From positions 1,869,720,557-1,869,784,556 of the forward strand of contig NC_056729.1 of the NCBI RefSeq assembly GCF_019279795.1: DNA of 64,000 bases, in the 5' to 3' direction. Every line of letters starts with the position of its first letter. Positions within the stretch are counted from its first letter, which is position 1. The translations under genes and the position numbers were made by a program. Below are positions 21,271-33,246 of the stretch, piece by piece. This stretch comes from Protopterus annectens (taxonomy: Eukaryota; Chordata; Ceratodontiformes; Protopteridae). The notes under the pieces are model-generated. The model worked only from the letters and a program-made list of their open reading frames with translations. It made no database searches and had not been told where the DNA came from.

Positions 21271-23590
21271 TAAAAGTTTCAAACATGGATATCCTGGACA
21301 CCACTGCTGCAAACAGCCACACACTCGACCAGGCCAAATGGACCATCACATCACCAGTCAATGAAAATACAAAATAAAAACAAAAAACTGCACAACGGGA
21401 GCCGGAGGGGCCACTGCCATACAAGATGCTATCATCTTGCCGGTGACTGCATGGTCTCTAACTTTTTATCTATGAATAATTTTCACACTCTTGAAATTTT
21501 CCTTCATATTCCTTTTCATATTTCCCTTATGATGCTTGCTGTCTATTGGTCCTGTGCTGGAATTTAACCTTAGATGGATTTTACTATCCACTCTGAGCTG
21601 CATTTGTTAACAATCGTCTGCTGAAGGACCTGAATACAGAATGACAGAGGGCACTGCTGGCCTGGCACTGTCTGGAGACTGACACTCAATTACAGGGATT
21701 TGGAGTCCATGGCTGCACTATAGTAAGCAACTTCTGTATGCTAAAATTTATAGTACCTCCTTGGGGGGGGGGGGGTTGGAGGTATTTTTTAATTAATTAA
21801 AGTATTGTACATGATTACAAATTAATCATAAATATCTTGAGACCACTAACAAATCAAAACAGACAAATACCAGAGACATTAAGCTAAATTTCTTGAAAGA
21901 GCTGCAATATTGGAACTGTTTGATTGCATAACTCTCTAGCCAGCCTATGTCCAGTGCAGAACTACAGCCAACCAGGGTCTTTTATGCAAGGCTTGGAGAA
22001 GTGTGGAAAGCCCTGCACTGTGAGTAACGAACTTTTCATTAAAAAAAGAAATGAACGTATTTTAATTCTGCTTAAATATTTAATTTGCAGTTGTTGTGAC
22101 TTGTGTAGTGATACGTATTTGTATTTTTCTGCTTATTTTTCCATGAAAACAAAAAAGTTATTTTTTGCATTTTTTAGCTCTGAGATATTCTTGGTCCTTA
22201 TTATTATTGTAGCTTAATTTGCAGTTGTGGGAAGACTGTGTTTCTACATTATACAGTACTTCCACATCCACAAGTAGAGCTCCTTGTAAAAGCTGTCTAT
22301 TTGTATTGAAACCCTGCTGGGGCTTAGTCTTGTAGTTTCATTCACAATTGTTGCAGAAGTGTGTTCTACTGCTAGATATGAGCCTTATTTACATTGTTAC
22401 TGGGAAATTACTGAATAGTCTAGTACCTTAAACTGTAATAGAATTTCAATACTGACAGCATTGTTTTTTTTTCTATTCCAATATTTGTGCTTCAATTCTT
22501 TTGCAGTGTTGATATGCCAGATTTGCTCCTTCAGTTTTTTATTATGCTAATATCCTGCTTAAAGTCCCTTCACAAATCTCACAAATCTCTGGACCTGAGG
22601 GTGGGAGTGTCTCTGTAGCAGAATTTATTGCTAAATATCCCCTCAGTATTGTCTTATCTTACACTCAGTCACAATCTTCCTTCATAGAGCAGAGTCTGCA
22701 GTCACTACATCTGACCTCAATATTGCAGGAGCTCTCCTACAAGGCCCTGCACTTACAAGCTTAGTGCATCAGTGCATCTGATCTCGATATTGCAGGATCT
22801 CTGTCACAAGATCTTACATGTACAGGCTTATTGAGAATTTTGCCATTCTTTAATGTAAGCATATGTATCATTAAGAACCTTGCTGCATATTAACCAGTTA
22901 AATAAATGCCTGCTCTGTGATTCGATTCAAAAGTCCCTGTGTAATAGTAAACGACTTCAAGGACCTCATACTGAGTTGGCCACAGTCCCTTGCTAGATTA
23001 GTAGACTATACTGCACATGCCAGCTATTTAGTCTTAGGAAATGACAGACAATCTGTTTTTCTTACATCTCTTTGTTAACTACTGTGATCTGGTTATAAAT
23101 TAATTGCTTTCCCTTATAAATTAACCTAATAATGCTCCACTTCCCCCACCTCTTTCTCTAATATTATACTTCCTACATACATATTTCACTTGTGACTCTT
23201 ACTCCCAAACCATCTCCGACTCCAACTGACTTTACTACTTCTATACATACATTTCTGCTGTTTGTTTCCAGCTTCCCAATCTCTATTCATTTTTAACACC
23301 ATTCTGAACTATCTTTATCCCTGCTCCCATACTGCTTTGCACCATATCCGTATACAATCACAACCCTCCCAAATAGTACCTATCTATTCTGCATTGTATC
23401 TTCTTCTTTTCCCAATTAAACCCTTATTTCTTTTTATTTTAACTACCTCTTTATACTCTAGCCTTTAATATTCTTGGTATTCCCTACATTCCAGGGAAGA
23501 TACCAGGGCAACCTACTTCACTTCTTATATAGAAAATAAATCTTCTGCTCTACTATCAGGTGGAAAAGTAAGCCTAGCCTCAAAAGTACC
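21271..23590. other. Long non-coding stretch, possibly CR1 5'UTR in part
   Basis: I recognised no coding motif. A poly-G run lies near 21764-21774. An approximate 78-base direct repeat, landmarked by atattgcagga, occurs at about 22721 and 22787. Because a plus-strand CR1 ORF1 starts at about 23624, the last kilobase could be that element's 5'UTR, but I cannot show a link to the other 5'UTRs. Confidence 0.3.
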
Positions 23591-23623
23591 AACACACCTC
23601 TCACCCACTAGCCATTCCTAAGT

Positions 23624-24838
23624 ATGACCTCTTTTCCTGACCATATAAATTTACCTAACACTATGGAAGGACAATTTCCCACAGTTTCCCCAGCCAGCTT
23701 GGTCGACATGGGCATCCTGAGGCAGTGTAGCAACTGCCTCATGTTCACCAACAACCCTCTACTCCTAGTCCACTCAAACTCAACATGTGAGAGATGCAAC
23801 TATATTAACAACCTTGAATCCGTGCTCTCTCACAGATATGACAATGAGCGTGTTGTCAGCATGCACTTCACCTCCTATTCCACCCAAACACACATCACAC
23901 ATTCCTACATATGTGGAAGTCCTCACCAGAAATATACCTAAACACCAGCGACCTCCCAAACACAAACACAAGCATGCTACACATAATACTTCCTCTGCAG
24001 TTCACAATACATATAATAGATCACTTACCAGTGTCGTACCTATCAAGGCCTTAAGGCAAACCACAAAAACCAAACATATTAGTCAAAGGTGATTCCATCG
24101 TGAGACACACAGATGTCCCTTTGACCAGGCTAGATAAGGAAAAGGTCACAGTCTGTCAGGTACCAGGATATGCCATATCACACATGCATTCAAGTCTGTC
24201 AACAACAGGTACTGTTATGACTCTATCATAGTCCATGTTGGTGTGAATGAATTCAAACATACCTCTCTGGACTATATGAAGAGAGACATGACTGAGCTCT
24301 TGGGCTATGTGTCTCAGGCAGGAATGTCCCCAGCTTTGAGCAGCATTTTACCTTCACCTAGTATGATGCCTCAAAACAAACATAAAATGATTGACTTTAA
24401 TAATTGGCTTAGTTTCTGGTGTTATTCTAAGGGGATCGAGTATCTGTCAGCCTGGGACGACATGATCAACAGACCTCAATGCTTTGCCATAGATGATCTT
24501 CATCTGTTACCCCTGGGATTTCAGCTACTGGCTAAGTCTCTTGCCACTCCCATAGTGCCTTTTTAGGCAGTGTCTCGAGGACATTTGTGAAATAAAAACT
24601 CAACCTAAAACAGCCTTGAGTATGCTGCTAAACGCTAGGGGTCTTAACATGAAACTGCACTCACTGGAAGCAGTCCTCACCTTGGAAGACACAGACATTT
24701 GTGCAGTCACGGAGACCTGGTTCAAGGCTATGGAGAGCATACCAGCCATAGCGGGTTACACCTCCTTCAACACATTCAGACCACAAACTGAAGGCATGAA
24801 AACTAAAGGAGGCTATGTGTCATTTTTCATTAAAGATA
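23624..24838 (+). pseudogene. CR1 copy (+): ORF1 and start of ORF2 only
   Basis: ORF1 begins at 23624 and shows LVDMGILRQCSNCLMFTNNP and a following CERCNYI zinc finger. It breaks after about 100 residues. The esterase part resumes with GDSIVRHTDVPLTRLD (read near 24090-24135) and VHVGVNEF, and ends FAIDDLHLLPLGFQLLAKSL at 24483-24543. ORF2 starts at 24619 (MLLNARGLNMKLHSLEAVL, DICAVTETWFKAMES) and is lost after VSFFIKDK at about 24838. The endonuclease catalytic centre and all of RT are absent. CR1 copies are normally truncated at the 5' end, so a copy that lacks only its 3' part points to a later deletion or interruption. Confidence 0.8.
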
Positions 24839-24859
24839 AAGAACTCTTTCTTCCCTTTT

Positions 24860-25000
24860 TTTTTGGGGGGGGGGTTTGGAAAGAAAACATGGACATGAAT
24901 TGCTTGGTCCTAACCCCAGGAGAGAACTGTCCATGATAACTGTGGCCTGGGTCTGCAGAAGAAGAATCAATGGGCCAATGTGACCTCTGAAAATACTGTA
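24860..25000 (-). pseudogene. DIRS RNase H segment, partial duplicate
   Basis: The segment 24908-24975 closely repeats 26915-26985 (shared words ctaaccccaggaga and gtggcctgggtctg, then agaagaagaatcaatgg). The latter lies in the RNase H region of the DIRS element at 25100-29640. It marks a second DIRS fragment next to the truncated CR1. It is preceded by a T/G homopolymer junction at 24856-24876. Confidence 0.65.
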
Positions 25001-25199
25001 GGTAATGGCAAAAAGGAAAGATTCTTGTGGAACATGAGATCGGGCTGACTCACTGTCGGAGTTTGTAACTCAGGAGCTCTTCTTGCAGGAGTCAGAACAA
25101 TGAGTAAAACTGCCTTTCAGGTAAGAACTTTAAATCAACCTCATGAGCAGGTTCAAAAGGAAAACCAAACATTCTGTACTTACCACTGTGCTAGATCCA

Positions 25200-25435
25200 T
25201 GTTGTCGTCTTCTGTCCATCTCTACCTGTGGTTATCGGATCGGAGTGGGATCCAAAACCAGCTTCTCAGACTTCAGCTTTGAAATTCTTCCACACCTACC
25301 CATAATGCTCTGCCATTTCTAATTCTCTTCAGAGGAAGTTTGCCCTCCCAGAACCCATAGCAAAAGCAAAACTAAACTCAGAAATTCCAAAAGGGAAACA
25401 AGAAGAATAAAGGAATTCCTCTAAAAAGACTGAGA
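25200..25435 (-). repeat. DIRS inverted terminal repeat, left
   Basis: The minus-strand reading is related to 29520-29640 on the plus strand. The agreement is good over about 80 bases and weaker outside, so the limits are approximate. Confidence 0.5.
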
Positions 25436-25500
25436 TAGATTCATAGATTCAGATTCATAGATTCATAGATTCAGAAAATAGCTTCATGGATTCATAGAGG
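25436..25500. repeat. (ATTCATAG)n short tandem
   Basis: Words of the form gattcatagattcatagattc repeat with period 8 or so. The 8-mer is the reverse complement of the tail seen on CR1 and its SINEs, so it is probably the remains of a minus-strand tail. Confidence 0.75.
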
Positions 25501-25655
25501 GTTGGGAGGGTGGCCTAATGGTTAAGGTGTTTGCCTTACAAACACAAGGTGCAGGGTTTGAGTCTCACAAGGGATAATTGGCTAGGCTTAAAATGGCTTG
25601 CAAGGGCAGTTAGCTTACTACTAATCTATGAAGCTATGAATCTAATCTATGAATG
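25498..25655 (+). mobile_element. tRNA-derived SINE with CR1-like tail
   Basis: The head resembles a tRNA: box A tggcctaatggttaagg at 25511, an anticodon-loop-like ttgccttacaaacacaagg, and box B gggtttgagtct at 25554. The body then passes into ggctaggcttaaaatggctt, gcaagggcagttagcttact and ends in ctatgaatctaatctatgaa. This last part matches the 3' end of the CR1 LINE at 13059-13140, which suggests that the CR1 machinery moves it. A shorter relative is at 42341-42445. Confidence 0.82.
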
Positions 25656-25659
25656 TTGG

Positions 25660-26233
25660 GAGACCCTATCCATATGAAACACAAGGTAAGGAGGAACACA
25701 ATACAAGGCCTGAAGTTCTGATGCCCTTCTAGATGAAGTAATAACCAAACTATAACCTTTCAAGACAGTAACTTCAAATCAGTGGTAGCTGTTGGCTCAA
25801 AAGGGGATCTGGTCAAAATTTGCAATAGGACAGACAAATCCCAAGGTGGAATCAGATCACTGATAGGAGGTCAAAGGAGAAAGGCACTTTTCAGAAAGCC
25901 CCTTGGCAAGTCAAGAAAAGCAAAAGGAGTGTTATTCATGCCAATATGAAAATCAGATATGGCAGCTATGTGTACCTTTATAATGGAATTGCTGAGCTCA
26001 AAATGAAATAAATCTGCCAGGGAATCTAAAATTGCATCCAAAGGAGCAGAGAAGGAGTCCATGCCTTTAGAAGATGCCCAAACTGAAACATACTTCCATT
26101 TACTGGTGTAAACTTCCTGGGTAGAAGGCTTTTGGTAAGACGAAAGGATAAAAACAACTCTATTAGAAGGATTGCTGGCCATCATGGGATTTGGAAAAAG
26201 CAAGCAGTCAACTTGAAGGGTAGGGTAACCCAA
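25660..26233 (-). pseudogene. DIRS tyrosine recombinase (YR), broken
   Basis: The open part (26233-25871) reads KPSTQEVYTSKWKYVSVW, then VHIAAISDFHIGM. This is the core-binding domain of DIRS tyrosine recombinases, whose usual forms are S-T-R-x-x-Y-x-S-K-W and Y-V-A-A-I-S-A-F. Past a frame change, WDLSVLLQILTRSPFEP and a K-L-L-S segment lead toward the first catalytic Arg. The expected A-R-R-V-S-E-L is degenerate here, and the later H-x-x-R and Tyr are not found before the SINE at 25655. The recombinase is therefore inactive. Confidence 0.8.
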
Positions 26234-26599
26234 AGGACGTAATATCAGTTCTGAAGTGAGATCCAGAACTCAATGGGGTATCCCAGATGAGGTCACAGGT
26301 AGGGGAACCAAACTTGTCTAGGCCAAAAGGCAGCAATGGGAATGATAGTCACTGCAACAGGCTGCTTTCTGTAGAAATTTTATTATCAGAGAGTAAGCAT
26401 AAAGAAGGCCATGGGGTCTACCATAGAGAAGAATATACCTCACTGATTCCCCTATGGGGGAATTAGAGCAAAAAAAGCTACCGGACTTGGTGTTGATGGG
26501 AGAAGCAAAAACATCACAATAGGAGAAGCTCTAGCAGCTGAATATCTTTGCCACTATCTCTGGACTGAGGGGCCACTCATAAGGCAAAATGATTCTTCT

Positions 26600-27850
26600 G
26601 CTCAATCTGTCTGCTATTTTACTGAATTTTCCCAGGATGCGCATTGCTAACAGACATCATTACCAGAACATAGTCCATTGCCAAACCCTTATGGCCCCTC
26701 AGCACAGGAGATTTGACCGAGTTCCCCCTTGCTTGTTTATATACCAATCCACTGATGCATTATCAGACTAAATGGTAATCACACCCCTGAGTAGAGTGTC
26801 CAGGAAGGCCTGCAAAGCTATGAGGATTGCTCTCATCTCCAAGACACTGATGTGAAGTCTGGCCTCTGACTTTGACCAGGAACATTAAGACTGTCTTCCC
26901 TTTGAAATGTCCCCCTAACCCCAGGAGACAACCGTTCATGATAATTGTGGCCTGGGTCTGAAGAAGAAGAATCAATGGACGACTTGCTTGTACAAGATGG
27001 GAACTCTGGCCACTAGGTAGAGATGGCATATATTGGTGAGGCAGGTGGGTAAGTACATGAGATGAGATAGGATTGACCACTGAATGGCCAAGGTCCACTA
27101 CAGGACTCACATCTGCAACCTAGCCAGGGGAACCAGGCAAACTGACACAAGCATCAAGGAAGTTAAAGGCAATTTGAGTTGCCTAAATCCATGGAGAAGA
27201 TAGTCTGGAAGGAGACAATCTGGATATCTGAGTGGTAGCATTCAGATGGCAAATAATGAATTCCATGGTGTTTACTGGTTGGATTTTTCATAGTTCACTA
27301 TGATACCCAAGGATAGACACAGTTGAAGTAAATGGTCCCTGGGTTGGATTGGCGATATCTTCATGGTCACTGCGGGGAGCCAGTCATCCAGATAAAAGCA
27401 GACCCAGAACCCCTGCAGTCTGAGCTAGGCTGCAATCACTGTCATATACTTGTTGAATACCAGAGGGGCTGTGGTGATTCCAAAGGTCAGTAATGACTGA
27501 CTCCCAGCTAGAAGTGCAGGAACTTCCTGGAATGCCTCACTATCTTTATATGGTAATAGTCATCCTTGCAATCTACATAGAACATCCAGTTATACTGCCT
27601 CAGTAAAGGGAGAATGGACTGTAGTCTGTGTTACATAGGGATTTAACCCACTGAGGTCAAATATGGGCCTGAGGACATTGTTCGTTTTTGGTACTAGAAT
27701 CTTGAGTATACCTTGGTCCTTGTTGGTCTGGTGGGACTTCTTGGATCATGCAGTTTCACAACAGCTTTCTTATTTCCACCAATGCTTCTCTTCACTGATA
27801 GGGATGAATGTCAAGAACTGATTTTTGGTTCCCTGGAACAAACTAAAAGA
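26600..27850 (-). pseudogene. DIRS reverse transcriptase / RNase H, decayed
   Basis: On the minus strand there are remnants in shifting frames: a CKDDYYHIKI-like palm start at about 27560, and the RT middle with a GVLGLLLSG-like segment. RNase H follows, with LLGLGGHFKGKTVLMFLV (27110-26763 frame), then KIADRLSR near 26640-26615 and an EWPLSPEIVAKIF segment. The LLYAYSLIIKFLQK words at about 26400-26360 are the linker that precedes the recombinase in DIRS elements. Many stops and frame changes occur. Confidence 0.7.
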
Positions 27851-28239
27851 GAACTGAATAAACTTTGGACATGATCCTCAACCCCCAGGCATCTGAAGTG
27901 ATGGCTTCCCAAGCATCTGGGTGGAAAGTCAGGCATCTTTGATTGCCTCCAAAGACCTTAGGAAGCCCTGGTTTTGTGGACCATGTCTTCACCAAGGATG
28001 GTACCTACTGAAGTGCCCCTTCCTCACGGAGAGGCACCATCACAAGGAGTATCTTGGGAAAATTGATGTAAGTTATGAACAAAAGAGATGTTTGCCACTC
28101 TTCTGGTTCCTAGAAAAGGACCTTTTTGGGGTGGAGAAATGTACTTCAATAGCAGACAGCGTCTTCCCTTCCAGTTCTCTCTCATCAAAGTTTCCTCGAC
28201 TTTAGAGCCAAACAGAGTGGAACCATCATAGGGGCCATT

Positions 28240-29000
28240 TTAAAAGGACTCCCAAAAGCACATTGCAAAGTTATATAAGAGCATCCAGGCATGACAATAC
28301 ATCATTATACCAGAGCCTACCATGTGAGCTGTAACATCAGTAGCATTTGAAAGAAGTCTCACTGACATGTTGGAGATGGACTGCACAGTGGACAACTGAG
28401 CTTTCAAAAACTTTTGATCCTCCTTTGGCTGCAGTATTAATAACAACTTTGATATCATTTGAAAACCAAATCTCTCTGGAGTCTTGTCAAATGGACCAAA
28501 TAGTTTAGGGCATGCAGTGCAAAGGTATTGGATGCATAGGTGCATTCCCCTGATGGTCCAAGAGCTGAGACTCCTTCTTTAGGGAATAAAGCATAAAACT
28601 GTCATTACATATCACTTTCCTGTTGGCAGCCACAACCACAATGGCATCCATCGCTGGATCTTTGTTCCAAAATGGTCTTTCCTTGGGGTGGACCAGTACC
28701 TTGTCAGGCTTCAAGGAATTGGTTCCACCATTACAGGTTCTACCCATGCCTTCCAGGATATCAGGTCGATGAGGGCATCTGGAAGGGGTACTACCCAGTA
28801 CATGGATGGAACCGCACCAAAAGCCTCTTGAAATACTATCTCCTCAGGGGTAAGGGCTTCAACAGTCCATCTCGCTCACTGTCTCATCAGTTCCAATAAA
28901 GTGTCATCACAGGGAGATTTTGGAACATTTTCTCTTCACTGAGGTTGGTATCCACTGTGAGGGGACTCCTCCAGGAGGTATAGATGATTACTCTTACATC
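28240..29000 (-). pseudogene. DIRS ORF1 (gag-like), decayed
   Basis: Two overlapping frames, 28747-28505 and 28545-28240, carry DKVLVHPKERPFWNKDPAMD, ICNDSFMLYSLKKESQLLDH, then STVQSISNMSVRL and MVGSGIMMYCHAWM. The last two match the conserved C-terminal part of DIRS ORF1, where a sequence like R-T-x-x-x-x-I-x-x-R-R-x-A-W-L is usual. Upstream coding sequence toward 29360 is poorly preserved. A +1 shift joins the two frames near 28520. Confidence 0.65.
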
Positions 29001-29479
29001 TGCTCTTTGAATGATGCTCTCAGGGAGGGGAAGCCCTGGGTGACAGTGAAGAAGTGGGAGATCTTGTATCTCAGGAAAGCTCAAGGTATAATGGCATGGG
29101 CTGTCCAAGAGCAAGTTAATGTAAACCAGAGGAACCAGATGGACGATTGGCTTGGGATAGATATGACTTAGTAGCAGAAATCCCATTCTACCTGGGAGAC
29201 AATCTTCTCTATGACAACAAATGCACTCAACAAGTAATACTAAACTAATGCTAGCACACCTATCTAAAAGTGATAGAATATATCTGAGAAGATATAAGCA
29301 GAAACACATTTTTTTAAATATATATCTAGAAAGACACACAAGAAGTGATTGCAAAGTCATTGACCTGGCAAACTACAAGGAGAGGCAGGAATCATAGAAA
29401 CTCTCAAAAAAGTAGCTATAGTGAAAAAAAGCACAGGAAAAGGGCTAGGGGAGCCACAGAACTCTGAAAAACTGCAAAT

Positions 29480-29640
29480 AAAAGAAAAAAGGCGCTATTT
29501 ATCTCTTGAAGCTCAAGGCCACATCTGTTGCTGATAGTGGTAAATGACATCTGAAGATATTCAGGGACACTAGAGCATTATAGGTATAGAAGGTGGAGTT
29601 ATGAGGCTGAAGTGTCTGAGATGGTGGCTTCAGATGTGAG
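29480..29640 (+). repeat. DIRS inverted terminal repeat, right
   Basis: This is the partner of 25200-25435. It lies between ORF1 of copy 1 and the recombinase end of copy 2, so it could belong to either element. Confidence 0.45.
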
Positions 29641-31800
29641 TCCAGTCCCATAACCCGAGGGTATAATAAGCTGGAAAGGTCAACACTGAGTGCATATGTT
29701 TCTCTGATACAAAATTATGATCCCAGGAAGAAGCCACCTGCATTTTAGATGGATGGATATCCAAAACCCCTTTAACTCCTTTCAAGAAATGTTTGACTTT
29801 GTGGTAGGGTAGAAAGGGGGGACCCATATGCAGACAAGCAGAGCTGGATGAAAGGTGGCTAGTTATAGAAAAGTAAGGAAAGCCAGAGGATAATAACTTA
29901 CACAAATACTGTAGAACCAAAGGTATCTGGACCTGAAAAGGGTCCTAGTTCCTGTTTTGGCATGAGCTAGAAAATCTTTTCCACTTAGCTAAATTAAATT
30001 TTCTATTAGCCTTCCTTAATACATGCTGCATAGCCTCAGAAAATATGTCACTAAAAGGTATTAAAATTCTATCATCCCGCTAGCGAGTTAAAGGAATTGA
30101 ACACTGGGGAGCATAAAGCAATCCCTGTCCTGTGTAAGTCCATATGGTTTGGCCATTTTTGAAAGAAGGGAAACTACTGTTGGCTGGGCCAAAAAGGGGT
30201 TACCACAATCATCCCAGGAGAGAAGGACCCCGGCCATCAGAGGAAATACCGACACATTCCTGTCCATGTGAATGAAAAGGCATCTATTTTCCAGGTTTTT
30301 CCTGGAAAGAGTCCTAGAGCAGAACTTCTTTAACTGCTTGCTGTGAATGGGGGCAAACAGATCTACTTTAGGAGTTTCTCATTGTTGCAGCACGTCTTGG
30401 AAAACTCACAGTTTCAACTCCCATTTGTGGGGATCTATCCTGATCCTGCTTACTTTGTCTGCTATAATATTCTGCTCTGACACAATGTAAGTAGCAGTAC
30501 AGTTAGAGTGTGCTGAGTTACTAGTTCCCAGACTACCACAGCTGGTCTATAATGGTGGAAAGGCCTAGTTCCCGCCTTGTCTGTTTATGTAGCACATCAC
30601 TGTGGTGTTGTCTGTGATTACTAGTAGACTGCCTAGAACCCAAAGATGATTTAGAGATATGAGACCACTTATGAGGGTGATCATTTATTTTTACATTTAT
30701 GTGCCCCATTTTTTTCCTGCTGGTTCCTCAGACTATGACCTTTTACCCTTTTTGATATTGCACCCTACTCCCAACAAAGCCTTATACATCTGTGGATGCA
30801 GACTGAATTGGAGTAAAGGGAGACAATGAGGGATAACTGCTTCACCCCACCATAGGACCTCACTTTTTTTCAAACCCAAGCACTGGAATCTGAAATGATC
30901 AGGGATGCTGGTGTAGGGAGCAGACCAAATTGATGAACCACTGAATTTTTTTCATATAAAGTCAGGGCATAAGAACTATGAGAATTGTAGGGGCCATGAA
31001 ACTTAGAAATATTGAGATGTTCCCTGGCAGATATTAGTGACTGCTTGGAGAATATCAAAAATTTAACCTTGCAAAATTCCACTTTGTCTTGAGGAAGAAA
31101 AAACGTCAGAAATGTATCTAGAAAACATCCCAGAAATGTCAGTAAAAAGGAATGAGAAAATATTCTCGGTGATTACCTGAAATCTCAGACTCTGGACTTT
31201 TTTTTTTTTTTTTATTACTCAAGTCAGAGATTCCTGACAACTAGTAAAAGCATCTGCTACAAAAAATGCAGTCATCTAAATATGGGAAAACTGAAAACCC
31301 TGCAATGGGCTATTGAGTTGGGTAATTTGTAAACACCCTTGGAGCTGTAGACAAGCCAAAGGGTAAAGCAGAGAATTGAAAATGTAAATCAGACACAGAA
31401 AAATGTTAGAAGCATCTGAAATTATTTGAGAATTGGATTGTGGTGATGAGCATCATTTAAATCCAGAGTTACTACAAAACTGAAGTGTGGGATTAGGGGT
31501 AGCACAGGCTGTATACACAGCATTGTGAATTTTGGGATTTTGATGTGAAGGCTTAGAAAAGAAAGTTCTAGAACAGTTCTCCAGTTTCCTTCATTTTGAG
31601 CACCAAAAAGATCCTTGAATAAAACCATTTGCGTATACAATCTAGGGGAGAAGGTTCTATAACCCTCTGAGATAACATCTGATCTATATTCAGAGGGAAC
31701 AAATATGTTTGATTGGATGGATTTGGGGGTATCCCTTGAAAAAGAGGAAGAGAATCCCACTGTCACTTGTAACCTTTGAATGATTATTGGAGCCTGTGTG
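29630..31800 (-). pseudogene. DIRS-type retrotransposon, copy 2 (RT, RNase H, YR)
   Basis: The minus-strand RT start is at 31766-31422, with FGAQNEGNWRTVLELSFL, HIKIPKFTM and VVTLDLNDAHHHNPI. RNase H remnants include VITDNTTVMCYINRQGG at about 30625-30575 and SEQNIIADKVSR near 30485-30450. The recombinase start, YLCKLLSSGFPYFSITSHLS, leads to HKVKHFLKGVKGVLDIHP at 29920-29740. This is the DIRS order RT-RNase H-YR. ORF1 is not seen upstream. A T-run at 31198-31214 interrupts RT. The copy is diverged from copy 1 and lacks its 5' part. Confidence 0.75.
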
Positions 31801-32800
31801 TCTGAAGTTATCTAAAGCCATGGAAGTAAATGAAGACCTAGATTTTGTGAATGCGATAGAGCTCATAATTTTGGCTTTTAATAGTCATTAAGTAAAATAA
31901 CTCTCCATCATGTCAAGACACATAGTTGCTACATTAGAATATCTCATTTTTAAAGCACATGACGCTATAATACAGCAAATTATTTTCTTTAGTAGATAAA
32001 GACTGTTTCTGTGCATTTACCAAAATCCATGTAGGTGAACATCTAATTAGTGAAGAAAAAAATGTGATACCCCCCTTTGAAGTCATGATTTTAAGAGTTA
32101 AAAAGATTAAAGGAGTTGGTGTGTAGCCATATGGTTGAATAGTGACCTTTCAAGTACTTTAGAGAGTGGAGGAAAAGCAGGAACATGGGGTTAGGGTATG
32201 AAGAAAATAAAAGTGTGCCATGCAGGGTTCTAGACAGGAATTTGCAAATTGTACACACAGGAGAAATATGGCACACCAACCATAAAAGGCAGCAGTCATG
32301 CCATGGTATTGTTTACGCACAAGCATATTATACCACTCCGTCACCCATAAAAGGTATAGGTCATGAAACTAAATTGTAATACATAGTGTATATCCTCCTG
32401 ATGGAAACTGGCTTTTTGGTCACTTTACTTTAACTCCATGGCCACAGCACACTTCTGGCCACAGTGCTGCTGTGCAAGAAGCTCCTTAAGATGCTCGACA
32501 GACTTGGCTTTCAGTGCTCTACTATGACAATACTCTGTAATGCATTACAGCAGCCAGTCTTGCAGACATCCACTCACACCTGTGCTAATATTCAGCACCA
32601 GTCTGTGCATTATCATAGCAGCCAGCACCAGAGGGCTACTTTCATATAAAAATATGGAATACTGACAAGCATTAGTGCCATGGCATGGCAGCCAGTCCTC
32701 CCATAGATGTCCAGTCATACAAGCACCATTAATTCTCAGTACTCAGTCAAGCTATCTAACACAAAAACAATGTGATCACTCACTCTGCTACAGTCAGTGT
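31801..32800. other. Unassigned spacer
   Basis: Short frames only, with no domain recognised on either strand. Confidence 0.35.
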
Positions 32801-32805
32801 AATAA

Positions 32806-32957
32806 TTACCATAACAACGTGTCCATTCTACATTGCTACCATAACAATGTGTCCAGTCTACATCACTACCATAACAAAATGTCCATTCTACATCGCTATC
32901 ATAACAACATGTCCATTCTACATTGCTACCATAACATAGTGTCCATTCTACATCTCA
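32806..32957. repeat. 30 bp tandem repeat, about 5 copies
   Basis: The unit ataacaacgtgtccattcta catt.gctacc repeats at about 32811, 32841, 32871, 32901 and 32931 with a few substitutions per copy. Being a multiple of three it leaves an open frame (repeated HNN/SILH words), but that frame is a by-product. Confidence 0.9.
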
Positions 32958-33028
32958 GTGGTGGAAAAAGCAATCAAGCATGGCCAACATACTGTACTAT
33001 AGCTAGAATAAAACTATTAATCATATTG

Positions 33029-33240
33029 ATGGCAGTGCCAGTGATGCAAGAGGTAGCACACTCACCTTTGGTGCAGAAGGCTGTGGGTTCTATTCCCACA
33101 CCAGGTAGATTGATTGCTGACACTGTAGTTGGTACTGCACTCCTGAGTATGCCATCCTTCAGATGAGATGTTACACCAAGGACTCATCTGTTGAGTTTGT
33201 GATAGCTCAAGTGAATGTAAAAGATGCCACCACACCTACT
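33029..33240 (+). mobile_element. tRNA-type SINE with conserved central domain
   Basis: The head ggcagtgccagtgatgcaag, aggtagcacactcacc and gtgggttctattcccacacc resembles a tRNA with box A and box B (33046 and 33087). A body follows that contains cttcagatgagatgttacac, caaggactcatctg and gaatgtaaaagatgcca. The words gatgaga.gtta.acca and aaagat.cca are shared by widespread fish and shark SINE families with a conserved central domain. The exact family is not certain. It abuts the gypsy LTR. Confidence 0.7.
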
Positions 33241-33246
33241 GGGAAG

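Larger units (their letters stand above)
25200..29640 (-). mobile_element. DIRS-type retrotransposon, copy 1
   Basis: The order on the minus strand is ORF1 (about 29000-28240), RT/RNase H (about 27850-26600) and tyrosine recombinase (26233-25660). The outer segments are inverted with respect to each other: agcattatgggtaggtgtgg and gctgaagtctgagaagctgg, read on the minus strand at about 25310-25240, match agcattataggtatagaagg and gctgaagtgtctgagatgg on the plus strand at 29572-29625. Inverted terminal repeats are expected for DIRS1-like elements. A tRNA-type SINE has inserted between the recombinase and the left repeat. Coding regions are decayed. Confidence 0.7.

Noticed and set aside
25503..25572. 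A functional tRNA gene
   Set aside because: Box A and box B are present but the cloverleaf is imperfect and the sequence continues into a LINE-like tail, which marks a SINE.
33031..33103. A functional tRNA gene
   Set aside because: It is the head of a longer SINE with a conserved body.
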